Assembly: GCF_011604685.1 (NCBI RefSeq)
Contig: NZ_CP050063.1
Location: 2,130,501 to 2,194,500, forward strand
Length of the DNA: 64,000 bases
Direction: 5' to 3'
DNA from: Spirosoma aureum
GTDB lineage: Bacteria; Bacteroidota; Bacteroidia; Cytophagales; Spirosomataceae
Below the pieces are notes generated by a model. That model was not told the DNA's origin. It made no database searches and saw only the letters and a program-made list of their open reading frames with translations. Within the stretch, counting starts at the first letter, position 1. Each line of letters starts with the position of its first letter. The translations under genes and the position numbers were made by a program. Below, piece by piece: positions 35,884 to 43,998 of this stretch.

Positions 35884-38681
35884 GCGTATTCCTCCATTCT
35901 TTTCGGTCATTCAGTCTGCTTGGCATCAGCATCACTACTGCCCTGGGCCAAACGGTGTCTGTCAGCCAAACCGTTTCCGAACCAAGGGGCTTCCGGGAAG
36001 TCGGACAATTGCGTCCGCGTTCAGCCAAAGAAATCAAGTCGTCTACCTGGTCTATTGGGGGCGAAACCCTCGACCGGGATTATACGGATTATCAATCGTA
36101 TAGAGGGCTTCTTGGTCCGTTAGGTGCCAAACGGATTCGGTTGCAGGGTGGTTGGGCCAAATGCGAGAAGGTGAAAGGGCAGTATGATTTTGCCTGGCTG
36201 GATGCGGTCATTCCCGATGCGTATTTGCGGGGTGTAGCGCCCTGGGTTGAATTGTCGTATGGTAACCCAATTTATGCGGGTGGTGGTGAACCCAAACTAG
36301 GAGGTCGAATTCCAACTTCGGAAGAAGGGCTGGCCGCCTGGGACAACTGGGTTCGGGCTATGGTGAACCGGTACAAAAATCAGGTAACCGAATGGGAAAT
36401 CTGGAATGAGCCAGACCTTAACAAGTTGAATACGGGCGAGGAAGTGGGCGTTTTCTACATCCGAACCGCGAAACTGGTACGGTCTATTCAACCGAATGCC
36501 AGACTCATTGCGCTCGGAGTCGCCGGAGTGCCGGCCGCCGGGTTCATGCGTCCTTTTCTTGATCACCTGAAAAAAGAAAATGCGCTCGATCTGGTCGATA
36601 TTCTGACGTATCACGGCTATGCGCCCAATCCCGATACGTCTTATCCGAAGATTGAGGAGATGCGGCAACTGGTCTGGAGTTATAATCCGAAAATCACGTT
36701 TATGCAGGGCGAAAATGGGGCTCCGTCTACACCCAGTGCTGTGACCATTGGCGCATTGCGGCAATATGATTGGACCGAACTGAGCCAGGCCAAATGGGAT
36801 TTACGGCGGATGCTCGGCGATCACGGACGCGGTATAGCCACTAACCTCTTCACCATCAGCGATATTCACTACGCAGCTGGTGACCACATGACGGGTGTCA
36901 ATACGAAAGGCTTGCTGAAAACCAATCCTGACAAAACCATTGATCGGCCTAAACTGGCCTACAAAGCCGCCCAGCATGTATTCGCTACGTTCGATGATCA
37001 GATCGAATTACTCGACAAAGCCAAACCAACGGCCAGCCAGACGACAGTTGCGGCCTTTCAGTATCGTCATCGCCAGAACGGAGGCCAACTGGTGACGCTC
37101 TGGAGTGGCGAAGCGCGACCCGCCGAAACCTACGATCCGAAACCAACTGACGTAACCATCGAAGGTAAATTCATTCAGCCGGTTTTTGTGGATCTGATTT
37201 CGGGTAAAGTCTATGAGATTCCGAAAAGCCAGTGGAAAAAATCGGGTACTGGTGGTTACACATTTACTGCGATTCCAGTGCCGGATTATCCGGTAGTGAT
37301 CGCCGAAAAAGCCGCCCTGCATTTGCTGACACCCACGGGTCAATCGGCCAATCCATCCTTCAAATACCTGGGTAAAATCGCGCCGAAACAGTCCAGAGAT
37401 ATTCGCTCCTCAAACTGGTCGGTCGGTGCCGAATACATGGATCGGGACTGGACAACCTATGCCAACTGGAAAGAATATCTGGGTAAACTTGGGGTTAAAA
37501 AAGCCCGGATTCAATCCGGCTGGGCCAAGTGCGAGAAGGTGAAAGGGCAGTATGACTTTGCCTGGCTGGATGAGATTATTGTTGATATGAAGAAACAGGG
37601 AGTGACTCCCTGGGTCAACCTGTCCTACGGTAATCCTGTTTATTCAGGTGGTGGCGGCACAACATTGAATGCGGCTCTTCCCTATTCGGGCGAAGCGCTG
37701 GAAGGCTGGAAAAAATACGTGTCGGCCATTGTTGCGCGCTATGGCGAAAAGGTAACCGAATGGGAAATCTGGAATGAGCCGAATTATAAAGTTTCCATTC
37801 CCGATTATGTGAACTTCTTCATTACCAGTGCCGAAACTATTAAATCGGTTCAGCCGGATGCCCGGATCATTGCCTTTGCGTTGGGAAGTGGCGTCGATTA
37901 TAAATTTGCCGACAGTGCCTTGAAACTCATTCAGGAGAAAGGCAAACTTGGCTTGATCGACGAAATTACCCATCACCGGCATATTCCGAATCCCGATAAC
38001 CGTTCGGCGGAGGAAGAACTGGAAAAGGTGGTTGCCAAATACAACAGGAACATTCGGATTCGTCAGGGCGAAGCAGGCTGCCCGTCGGAGTGGAGCAACA
38101 ATTTCGCCCTGAACAAATACCCCTGGACAGAGCTAACACAATCGAAGCATATTCTTCGCCGGTTATTGACCGATCTGGGGCATGATAAAGAGTCGTGCTG
38201 CTTTACCATCATGGATGCCAAAACCACGCAGGAGTGGAATCATAAGGGGTTACTGAAAGCAAATGAAGATCAGACCGTAGCGTATGCCAAACCAGCCTAT
38301 TTCGCTTTTCAGAATCTGATTTCAGTGTTCGATGATCGACTGGAGCGTCTGCATACCTATCCTTATTCGGCAAAAAAGGCAGATGCCAACACGTTGTCGT
38401 TGTATGCCTATGCGGATAAGTCCAGCCAGCTCCAGGCCGTAACGGTCTGGCTAAAAGATAATGTTCCTTCCGATAACAACGACCAGATTCTGTGTGATTT
38501 TACCTTTGCCAATGCCCGGTTTAAAAACCCGGTCTGGGTCGATTTGATCGCCGGGTCCGTATATGAAATTCCTAAGGACAACTGGCTTCAGAAAGAACAT
38601 CTGTTTCGGCAAATTCCGCTGTATGATTCGCCCATCCTGATTGCCGATCGATCGATCATAACGCTGTCAGCCAATCAATAA
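35880..38681 (+). CDS. Tandem-barrel exported glycoside hydrolase (clan GH-A, GH39-like)
   Basis: This 933-residue protein has a signal peptide and two homologous (beta/alpha)8 glycosidase units, about residues 40-470 and 495-925. Each keeps both catalytic glutamates: acid/base in WEIWNEP (Glu177 and Glu633) and the nucleophile in QGENG/QGEAG (Glu278 and Glu731). The units are offset by 456 codons. Two DNA stretches are almost unchanged between them: 52 nt (36153 vs 37521) with two silent differences, and 30 nt (36383 vs 37751) with none. GH39-like is the closest family I recognise; GH5-type relatives are possible. It is a paralogue of the gene at 40853. Substrate unknown; the cell location should be periplasm or surface. 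Confidence 0.85.
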   Translation: MSVFLHSFRSFSLLGISITTALGQTVSVSQTVSEPRGFREVGQLRPRSAKEIKSSTWSIGGETLDRDYTDYQSYRGLLGPLGAKRIRLQGGWAKCEKVKGQYDFAWLDAVIPDAYLRGVAPWVELSYGNPIYAGGGEPKLGGRIPTSEEGLAAWDNWVRAMVNRYKNQVTEWEIWNEPDLNKLNTGEEVGVFYIRTAKLVRSIQPNARLIALGVAGVPAAGFMRPFLDHLKKENALDLVDILTYHGYAPNPDTSYPKIEEMRQLVWSYNPKITFMQGENGAPSTPSAVTIGALRQYDWTELSQAKWDLRRMLGDHGRGIATNLFTISDIHYAAGDHMTGVNTKGLLKTNPDKTIDRPKLAYKAAQHVFATFDDQIELLDKAKPTASQTTVAAFQYRHRQNGGQLVTLWSGEARPAETYDPKPTDVTIEGKFIQPVFVDLISGKVYEIPKSQWKKSGTGGYTFTAIPVPDYPVVIAEKAALHLLTPTGQSANPSFKYLGKIAPKQSRDIRSSNWSVGAEYMDRDWTTYANWKEYLGKLGVKKARIQSGWAKCEKVKGQYDFAWLDEIIVDMKKQGVTPWVNLSYGNPVYSGGGGTTLNAALPYSGEALEGWKKYVSAIVARYGEKVTEWEIWNEPNYKVSIPDYVNFFITSAETIKSVQPDARIIAFALGSGVDYKFADSALKLIQEKGKLGLIDEITHHRHIPNPDNRSAEEELEKVVAKYNRNIRIRQGEAGCPSEWSNNFALNKYPWTELTQSKHILRRLLTDLGHDKESCCFTIMDAKTTQEWNHKGLLKANEDQTVAYAKPAYFAFQNLISVFDDRLERLHTYPYSAKKADANTLSLYAYADKSSQLQAVTVWLKDNVPSDNNDQILCDFTFANARFKNPVWVDLIAGSVYEIPKDNWLQKEHLFRQIPLYDSPILIADRSIITLSANQ
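36153..36204 (+). repeat. Copy 1 of a 52-nt near-identical intragenic repeat
   Basis: This segment encodes WAKCEKVKGQYDFAWLD in the first barrel of the tandem hydrolase. It differs from the copy at 37521-37572 at two bases only, both silent. Confidence 0.85.
37521..37572 (+). repeat. Copy 2 of the 52-nt near-identical intragenic repeat
   Basis: The second copy lies exactly 1368 bp (456 codons) after the first, in the same frame, in the second barrel. Surrounding sequence is much more diverged. Confidence 0.85.
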
Positions 38682-38690
38682 CGCGAGACG

Positions 38691-39623
38691 ATGAGCACAA
38701 AATGGGCGCGTATGATCGGTCTGATTATGACTAACTTCCTGTTAGGTCAGTCTGTTCTGGCTCAGCCAGAGCTGGAGGTGCCCTTATATCCCAATGGCGT
38801 TCCAAATTCTGTAGCCAGTTCGTTGCCGGAGCGCCGAACGTATGACTCATCGGGAAAATTAACTGCCTTGTCGACTATCATTATTCCGAGACTTCTGGTA
38901 TTTCGCCCGGCGGTCCCGAATGGAACCGGGCTGATTATCTGTCCGGGTGGAGGCTATAAAAATCTGAATATCGAAAACGTCCGGTTCATTGCTCAACGAC
39001 TGAACCAGTGGGGCGTCACTGCGTTCGTGCTGGTGTATCGGTTACCCGCCGATGGGTTGATGCAGGATCAGACAACCGGTAGCATGCAGGATGCCCAGCA
39101 AGCGTTCCGGTTGGTTCGACAACGGGCGGCCGAGTGGGGAATACGTCCGAATCGAATCGGTTTGTGGGGTTCTTCGGCGGGTGGGCATCTGGCGGCTATG
39201 GCGGCAACCCACTTCACGAAGGCATTCGAACCCGGAAAAGACACAACCGGACTACGCCCCGACTTTCTGGTACTGGCCTGGCCCGTTATCAGTTTTCGGT
39301 TGGGAATCGCTCACCAGGGTTCGGTGAAAAACCTACTGGGTGAGCATCCAACAGTACAGCAACTGGCTGATTATTCGCCCGATGAACAGGTTACGGCCAC
39401 AACACCGCCCACATTTCTGGTGCATGCGGGCGATGATCCTACAGTAGCGTTTGCCAACAGCATCCAGTTTTATCAGCGACTGAAAAAGGTGGGCGTACCG
39501 GCCGAATTACACCTGTACGAAAAAGGGGGCCACGGTTTTGGTATCAAACCCGAGATAACCGATTCGTGGATGAGCCAGCTCGAAATCTGGCTATGTAATC
39601 GCGGCTTTCTAAACCGATCCTGA
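38691..39623 (+). CDS. Exported alpha/beta-hydrolase, acetyl-xylan-esterase-like
   Basis: This 310-residue protein has a signal peptide (about 1-25, ending VLAQ). The alpha/beta-hydrolase core has an oxyanion motif CPGGGY and nucleophile Ser162 in GLWGSSAGGHLA. Asp248 (HAGDDPTV) and His281 (GGHGFG) complete the triad. Its closest known relatives are BD-FAE/xylan-esterase-type enzymes that remove acetyl or feruloyl groups from hemicellulose. It lies 9 bp after the tandem hydrolase in the operon, which supports a role in stripping side groups so that the glycosidases can act. Confidence 0.9.
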   Translation: MSTKWARMIGLIMTNFLLGQSVLAQPELEVPLYPNGVPNSVASSLPERRTYDSSGKLTALSTIIIPRLLVFRPAVPNGTGLIICPGGGYKNLNIENVRFIAQRLNQWGVTAFVLVYRLPADGLMQDQTTGSMQDAQQAFRLVRQRAAEWGIRPNRIGLWGSSAGGHLAAMAATHFTKAFEPGKDTTGLRPDFLVLAWPVISFRLGIAHQGSVKNLLGEHPTVQQLADYSPDEQVTATTPPTFLVHAGDDPTVAFANSIQFYQRLKKVGVPAELHLYEKGGHGFGIKPEITDSWMSQLEIWLCNRGFLNRS

Positions 39624-39694
39624 ACGAGCCGCATGAAAAGAAATAAAAGACAAAGACGTAATCAAATTATACCCAACGCACAAACGAAAAGTCA

Positions 39695-40846
39695 ATGGAA
39701 ACTACCGGTTATCAACGCATTAAACAGACATCGCTGAACTTTGTAAACGCCATGAAAATTGGCGATAAGCCTGGTGTTTATCGCAAAGAACCGGGCGAAG
39801 GAGAGAGTTTTTACGGTTCCTATCATGCTGCTCACGTTCTGGATCTATTCGGTGAACTGCAAAATCGCCCGGCGGCTGATCTGGATATCTGGGCTGAACA
39901 GTTCCAGCGTCGGCAAACCGAGCAGGGTTATTTTTCTGGAAAATCCTCGGAGTTCGGTCGCATCCGAACGATCGACGAACTGGAGCCTGTCTGGCATTAC
40001 ACACGGGGTAATATCTGGGCGTTACGAATGCTCAACCGCCGACCCGAACGTGAGCTGCGTTTTTTGGAGCCGCTGCTTCATGCCGACCAGCTCTACCGTT
40101 GGGTGAAACATTACGACTGGCGCAATTCATGGTCGGCTGGTAATCAGGTGCTGGCGGCAGCAACGGCCTTGTTCGCTCTGCGGGACTGGTTTGGCGCATC
40201 TGACGTAGACGCCCTGATGGAAAAGACGGTTTATCCTGCCCTGGAAGAATTGCAGGATGCCAAAACGGGTTTCTGGGGTACCCAATTCGGGGCTGATTTA
40301 CCCAATGGGCTTTTCGGCACGATTCACGTTGTTCCCATCTATTTCGCGTTAGGCTGGCCCCTCCGCCACCTGGAACGGTCTATTGACTCTACGCTGGCCT
40401 GTCAATTGTCCGATGGCTCATTCTGGCCCGGTGGTTCCGATTGCCCCGACTTCGATGGAGCCTATCAATTAGCCAATCTGGCCACGCTGACCGATTACCG
40501 TCGGGAGGATGTTGAGAAAGCCTGCCGACGGTATCTGGCCCACGCCCTTCAGCACGAGAGCCCCGATGGTGTGGGTTGGCTGCTGCACCGCCGGGATAGC
40601 CAACCCGCCGATTGGGTTCCGCGTCCGCACTGGATCTGGAAAGAAGGTGAAACAACGGCCACCGCTGAACTCCGCGATGAAGACCCCAACCGAACACATA
40701 TCATGCTTGGCTCCTGGTTCTACCCACTCTCGATTGCTCTGGTCAGTCATTTACTTGGCGATACGGGCTATGAAGGACCCTATCATTTCAACAGTCATTC
40801 GCTGCACGTCTGCAATGTTTTCAACGAGCCGCTGGCCAGCTATTAA
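39695..40846 (+). CDS. Cytosolic alpha/alpha-toroid protein of unknown function
   Basis: This 383-residue protein has no signal peptide and consists largely of helices with repeated Trp/Tyr-rich turns (TEQGYFSGKS, LSDGSFWPGG, DAKTGFWG). The pattern resembles the (alpha/alpha)6 barrels of terpene-cyclase/prenyltransferase-like repeats and of some glycoside hydrolases and epimerases. Candidate active-site segments are WRNSWSAGNQV, DCPDFDGAYQLANLA and PHWIWKEGE, but there is no family I can name. Being inside the operon between an esterase and a hydrolase, it likely acts on oligosaccharides after import. The next gene starts 6 bp after its stop. Confidence 0.8.
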   Translation: METTGYQRIKQTSLNFVNAMKIGDKPGVYRKEPGEGESFYGSYHAAHVLDLFGELQNRPAADLDIWAEQFQRRQTEQGYFSGKSSEFGRIRTIDELEPVWHYTRGNIWALRMLNRRPERELRFLEPLLHADQLYRWVKHYDWRNSWSAGNQVLAAATALFALRDWFGASDVDALMEKTVYPALEELQDAKTGFWGTQFGADLPNGLFGTIHVVPIYFALGWPLRHLERSIDSTLACQLSDGSFWPGGSDCPDFDGAYQLANLATLTDYRREDVEKACRRYLAHALQHESPDGVGWLLHRRDSQPADWVPRPHWIWKEGETTATAELRDEDPNRTHIMLGSWFYPLSIALVSHLLGDTGYEGPYHFNSHSLHVCNVFNEPLASY

Positions 40847-40852
40847 TCAACT

Positions 40853-42361
40853 ATGGAAAACAATCGCCGAAACTTCCTGAAAACCCTGTCGATACTACCG
40901 CTATCGGCTTCGCTGAACCCTTTGGAACCGGATTTGCCCGTACCGATCGCTTCGCCCCCTATTGAGTTGAAAAAAATTGGTTCAGTACGCATGAAAAAGC
41001 CGACTGAAATCAAAAGCTCGCCTTTCGGAATCGGTTGCGAAACCCTCGACCGCGACTTGTGGAAACCCAAAGAAGTGTATCCTTGGATTGATAACCTGCC
41101 AGTAAAGTGGGGGCGGTTGCAAACTGGCTGGGCACGGGTCGAACGGGAAAAAGGAAAATACGACTGGGCATGGCTGGACGAAAGCGTGGATGGGCTGGTG
41201 AGCCGGGGCGTAAAGCCTTTTTTCAATGTTGGATACGGCAATACAAATTATCAGGAAGGAGAAGTCGGCTTTTACCCCTCGATGAGCAATCCGGTGGCTA
41301 ATGACGCCTGGCAGAAGTTCGTAACAGCTGTAGCCAAACGCTACAAAGGTAAGGTTCAGCACTACGAAATCTGGAACGAACCCAATCTGTCTGGCTTCTG
41401 GAAACCGGATAAGCCGGACCCTAAAAAATACGTTCAACTGGTGCGGGAAACCGCTCCGTTAATTCGGAAAAACAATCCCGATGCGCTCATCGTGGGGGGC
41501 GTGGTTTCGCGAATGCCAATTCTATACATTCAGGAATTGTTTAAAGAAGGATTAGGGGATTTGATTGATATTTTTTCCTTCCACCCATACACGACCCTAC
41601 CCGAAGCCTACACCGAACGTACGAAAGGCCTGCGACAACTAATAGATCGCTATAACCCGAAAATCAAAATCTGGCAGGGCGAAAATGGATTTCCCTCCGA
41701 TCCGAACAGCACTGGTTTTTCGGGTGAAGGCCCCTGGACAGAAACCATTCAGGCTAAAGTCATGCTGCGTCGGTTGCTGACTGATTGCTCGCTGAATCTG
41801 CCGATGACGTTGTGGTTCCTGATCGTCGATCTGCACGATTATCCGAAAGGGTCGGGCAATACGAATTACAAGGGTATCCTGCGGCAGAAACCCGAAATAA
41901 AGCCCAAGATCGCTTACAAGGCGCTGCAACATCTGGGTAGTCTGGTTCATGGTGAGGTGCATACGCGTAGTGCCATTGTTCACGCGCTGGCCGGGAAGGA
42001 GCCAGCTACTGAGAGGGAATACCAGGCGTTTGGGAACGGGACAAAAAAGAGCCTTGAGGGTATCTGTACGGCCACACTGAACACCGATAATGGCCTCGTT
42101 CTTGCCTACTGGTCCGATCAAAAGGCATCCGATAATCCACCTGCCGACAGCGTTCATCTATTCCTCTGGGACTGGGAGGATCGCGGCTTTAAAGAGCCTG
42201 TTCTGGTCGATCTGCTATCCGGCGAAATTCTTGAATTACCAGACCAGCAAAAGATGTTCGACGACGACAAATGGCGGGTTGGTGCCGAAGCCCAGATTTT
42301 TCGTCAACTGCCGCTACACGATTATCCAATGCTGATTATGGAAAAGAGTAAAGTGGTATGA
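40853..42361 (+). CDS. Tat-exported glycoside hydrolase (clan GH-A, GH39-like)
   Basis: This 502-residue protein starts with a clear twin-arginine signal (NNRRNFLKTLSILPLSA). A single (beta/alpha)8 barrel follows (about 45-400), with acid/base Glu176 in YEIWNEPN and nucleophile Glu277 in WQGENGFPS. A C-terminal beta-rich part ends RQLPLHDYPMLIMEKSK. It is homologous to both halves of the protein at 35880 (GWARVEREKGKYDWAWLDES vs GWAKCEKVKGQYDFAWLD), so the operon holds three copies of this barrel. Export by Tat rather than Sec suggests it folds, possibly with a cofactor, before export. A hairpin follows its stop. Confidence 0.88.
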   Translation: MENNRRNFLKTLSILPLSASLNPLEPDLPVPIASPPIELKKIGSVRMKKPTEIKSSPFGIGCETLDRDLWKPKEVYPWIDNLPVKWGRLQTGWARVEREKGKYDWAWLDESVDGLVSRGVKPFFNVGYGNTNYQEGEVGFYPSMSNPVANDAWQKFVTAVAKRYKGKVQHYEIWNEPNLSGFWKPDKPDPKKYVQLVRETAPLIRKNNPDALIVGGVVSRMPILYIQELFKEGLGDLIDIFSFHPYTTLPEAYTERTKGLRQLIDRYNPKIKIWQGENGFPSDPNSTGFSGEGPWTETIQAKVMLRRLLTDCSLNLPMTLWFLIVDLHDYPKGSGNTNYKGILRQKPEIKPKIAYKALQHLGSLVHGEVHTRSAIVHALAGKEPATEREYQAFGNGTKKSLEGICTATLNTDNGLVLAYWSDQKASDNPPADSVHLFLWDWEDRGFKEPVLVDLLSGEILELPDQQKMFDDDKWRVGAEAQIFRQLPLHDYPMLIMEKSKVV

Positions 42362-42372
42362 TCGTAATATGT

Positions 42373-42443
42373 CGCTGATTTTCAGGATGGTTGTGATTTT
42401 TTTGCCCGACATATTAGCATCATAACCATCCTGAAAATCAGCG
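42373..42443 (+). repeat. 25-bp hairpin between two operon genes
   Basis: Arms 42373-42397 and 42419-42443 pair over 25 bp with a single G-U pair; the first 20 bp are perfect. The loop starts with TTTTTT. It fills most of the 109-bp gap between the GH39-like gene and the GH28-like gene on the same strand. It may attenuate or stabilise the polycistronic message. Confidence 0.65.
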
Positions 42444-42470
42444 GGCCATAATAAACCCCAATCGACAAAA

Positions 42471-43985
42471 ATGAATCGCCTGCTCACAATTCTTTTCGCC
42501 TGGTTGCTTTTGATAACCAGCGTCTTCGCTCAGAAAAACACCGGCGTTTGGGATGTATTTGCCTTTGGAGCGAAGGGGGATGGTAAAACGATGGATACCA
42601 GATCGATTCAAACGGCCATTGATCAATGCCACGGAGCGGGTGGTGGGAAAGTCTATTTACACAACGGTCAATTTCTTTCCGGGACAATTTATCTGAAAAG
42701 TCACGTAACGCTGGAAGTAGAAGCGGGGGCCACGTTACTCGGCAGTAATCAGGCTGCCGATTATCCGGATCAGGCGTCAGAATATCCTACCTACGACGAA
42801 AATCCACTCACGAGCAAATCCTTTATTTATGCTGAAAATGCCCGGAACATAACGATTGAAGGGCGAGGCACCATTGACGGACGGGGGAGCGAGATCGACA
42901 AACGAGGGCTAAACGATCCTTACCTCAGACCATCATTTAAGTACCGTCCGCGCATCATTCATTTGCGTGGCTGCGAGAATGTACAGATAAAAGGCGTAAC
43001 GCTGCAAAATTCAGCGTCCTGGGTTCAGACCTATCAGTCGTGCAGGAATCTGGTTATTGATGGGATTACGGTCGATAGCCGTGAAAACAAAGATGTCGAT
43101 AATCCGAACCGTGAACATGCCGTTCGGCATCGGAATACGGATGGAATGGATTTGGTTGACTGCGAATTTGTTCGGGTAACCAACTGCTTCATAACAAGTG
43201 GCGACGATGGAATTTGTATCAAAAGTTTCTCGCCCGATAAAGCTTCCCGGAATATCACCATTACCAATTGCCTGATCAGTTCGGGCGCCAGTGGCATAAA
43301 GATAGGTACAGAAACCGCCGGCCGTTTCGAGGACATCGTGGTTCAAAACTGTACGGTATTCGATACGTGGGGCGATGGACTGGCGATTATGACTGTTGAT
43401 GGCGCTCAGATTAAACGGGTTACGATTTCAGGCATTAGTCTGAGAAATATAAAACGTGCCGGGATCTTTATCCGGCTAAACACCCGAAACAAGAAATATG
43501 GCAACAGCACTGTTGTCAACAAACCTGCTTTACAGGACATTCTTATTACGGATGTTCAGGGGAGTCGGCTGGCTGCTCTGGGCTGTTCAATAACCGGATT
43601 GGCCGAGTATCCACTTGAGAATGTAGTTCTGCGTAATCTGAATTTCGAGTTCGACGGCGGGATCACCGACAGTCAGCCGATGGTCGTTCCGGAAAAAACA
43701 GATGCCTACCCGGTCGGCACGATGTTTGGCCAGATTTTACCCGCTTACGGATTCTACGTTCGTCATGTCAAAAACATTTCGTTCGATCAGGTTCAATTGC
43801 GATTTACCAACGAGGACCAGCGCCCAGCCCTTGTCTTTGATGATGTCGATCAGGTTGTAATTGATCATTTCACCGCGCAAAGCAGTACAAAAACCCCGGC
43901 GTTGATTCGAATGCTAAATACCAGGAATCAATTGATTACCAACAGTCGGCCATCCACTGATATTCCAGTTTTTGTGAAAAATTAA
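42471..43985 (+). CDS. Exported GH28-like (polygalacturonase fold) glycoside hydrolase
   Basis: This 504-residue protein has a signal peptide (about 1-20) and a right-handed beta-helix. It opens with the pectate-lyase/GH28 motif FGAKGDGKTMDTRSIQTAID. The catalytic Asp residues are at NTDGMD (Asp224) and SGDDGICIKS (Asp245, Asp246). The usual GHG histidine motif is not visible; the equivalent place reads SSGASGIKIGTE. GH28 enzymes cleave galacturonan, rhamnogalacturonan or xylogalacturonan. With this change the specificity may differ from classical pectinases. It begins 28 bp after the hairpin and is followed by a symporter 13 bp downstream. Confidence 0.87.
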   Translation: MNRLLTILFAWLLLITSVFAQKNTGVWDVFAFGAKGDGKTMDTRSIQTAIDQCHGAGGGKVYLHNGQFLSGTIYLKSHVTLEVEAGATLLGSNQAADYPDQASEYPTYDENPLTSKSFIYAENARNITIEGRGTIDGRGSEIDKRGLNDPYLRPSFKYRPRIIHLRGCENVQIKGVTLQNSASWVQTYQSCRNLVIDGITVDSRENKDVDNPNREHAVRHRNTDGMDLVDCEFVRVTNCFITSGDDGICIKSFSPDKASRNITITNCLISSGASGIKIGTETAGRFEDIVVQNCTVFDTWGDGLAIMTVDGAQIKRVTISGISLRNIKRAGIFIRLNTRNKKYGNSTVVNKPALQDILITDVQGSRLAALGCSITGLAEYPLENVVLRNLNFEFDGGITDSQPMVVPEKTDAYPVGTMFGQILPAYGFYVRHVKNISFDQVQLRFTNEDQRPALVFDDVDQVVIDHFTAQSSTKTPALIRMLNTRNQLITNSRPSTDIPVFVKN

Positions 43986-43998
43986 ACTCAACTGACTC

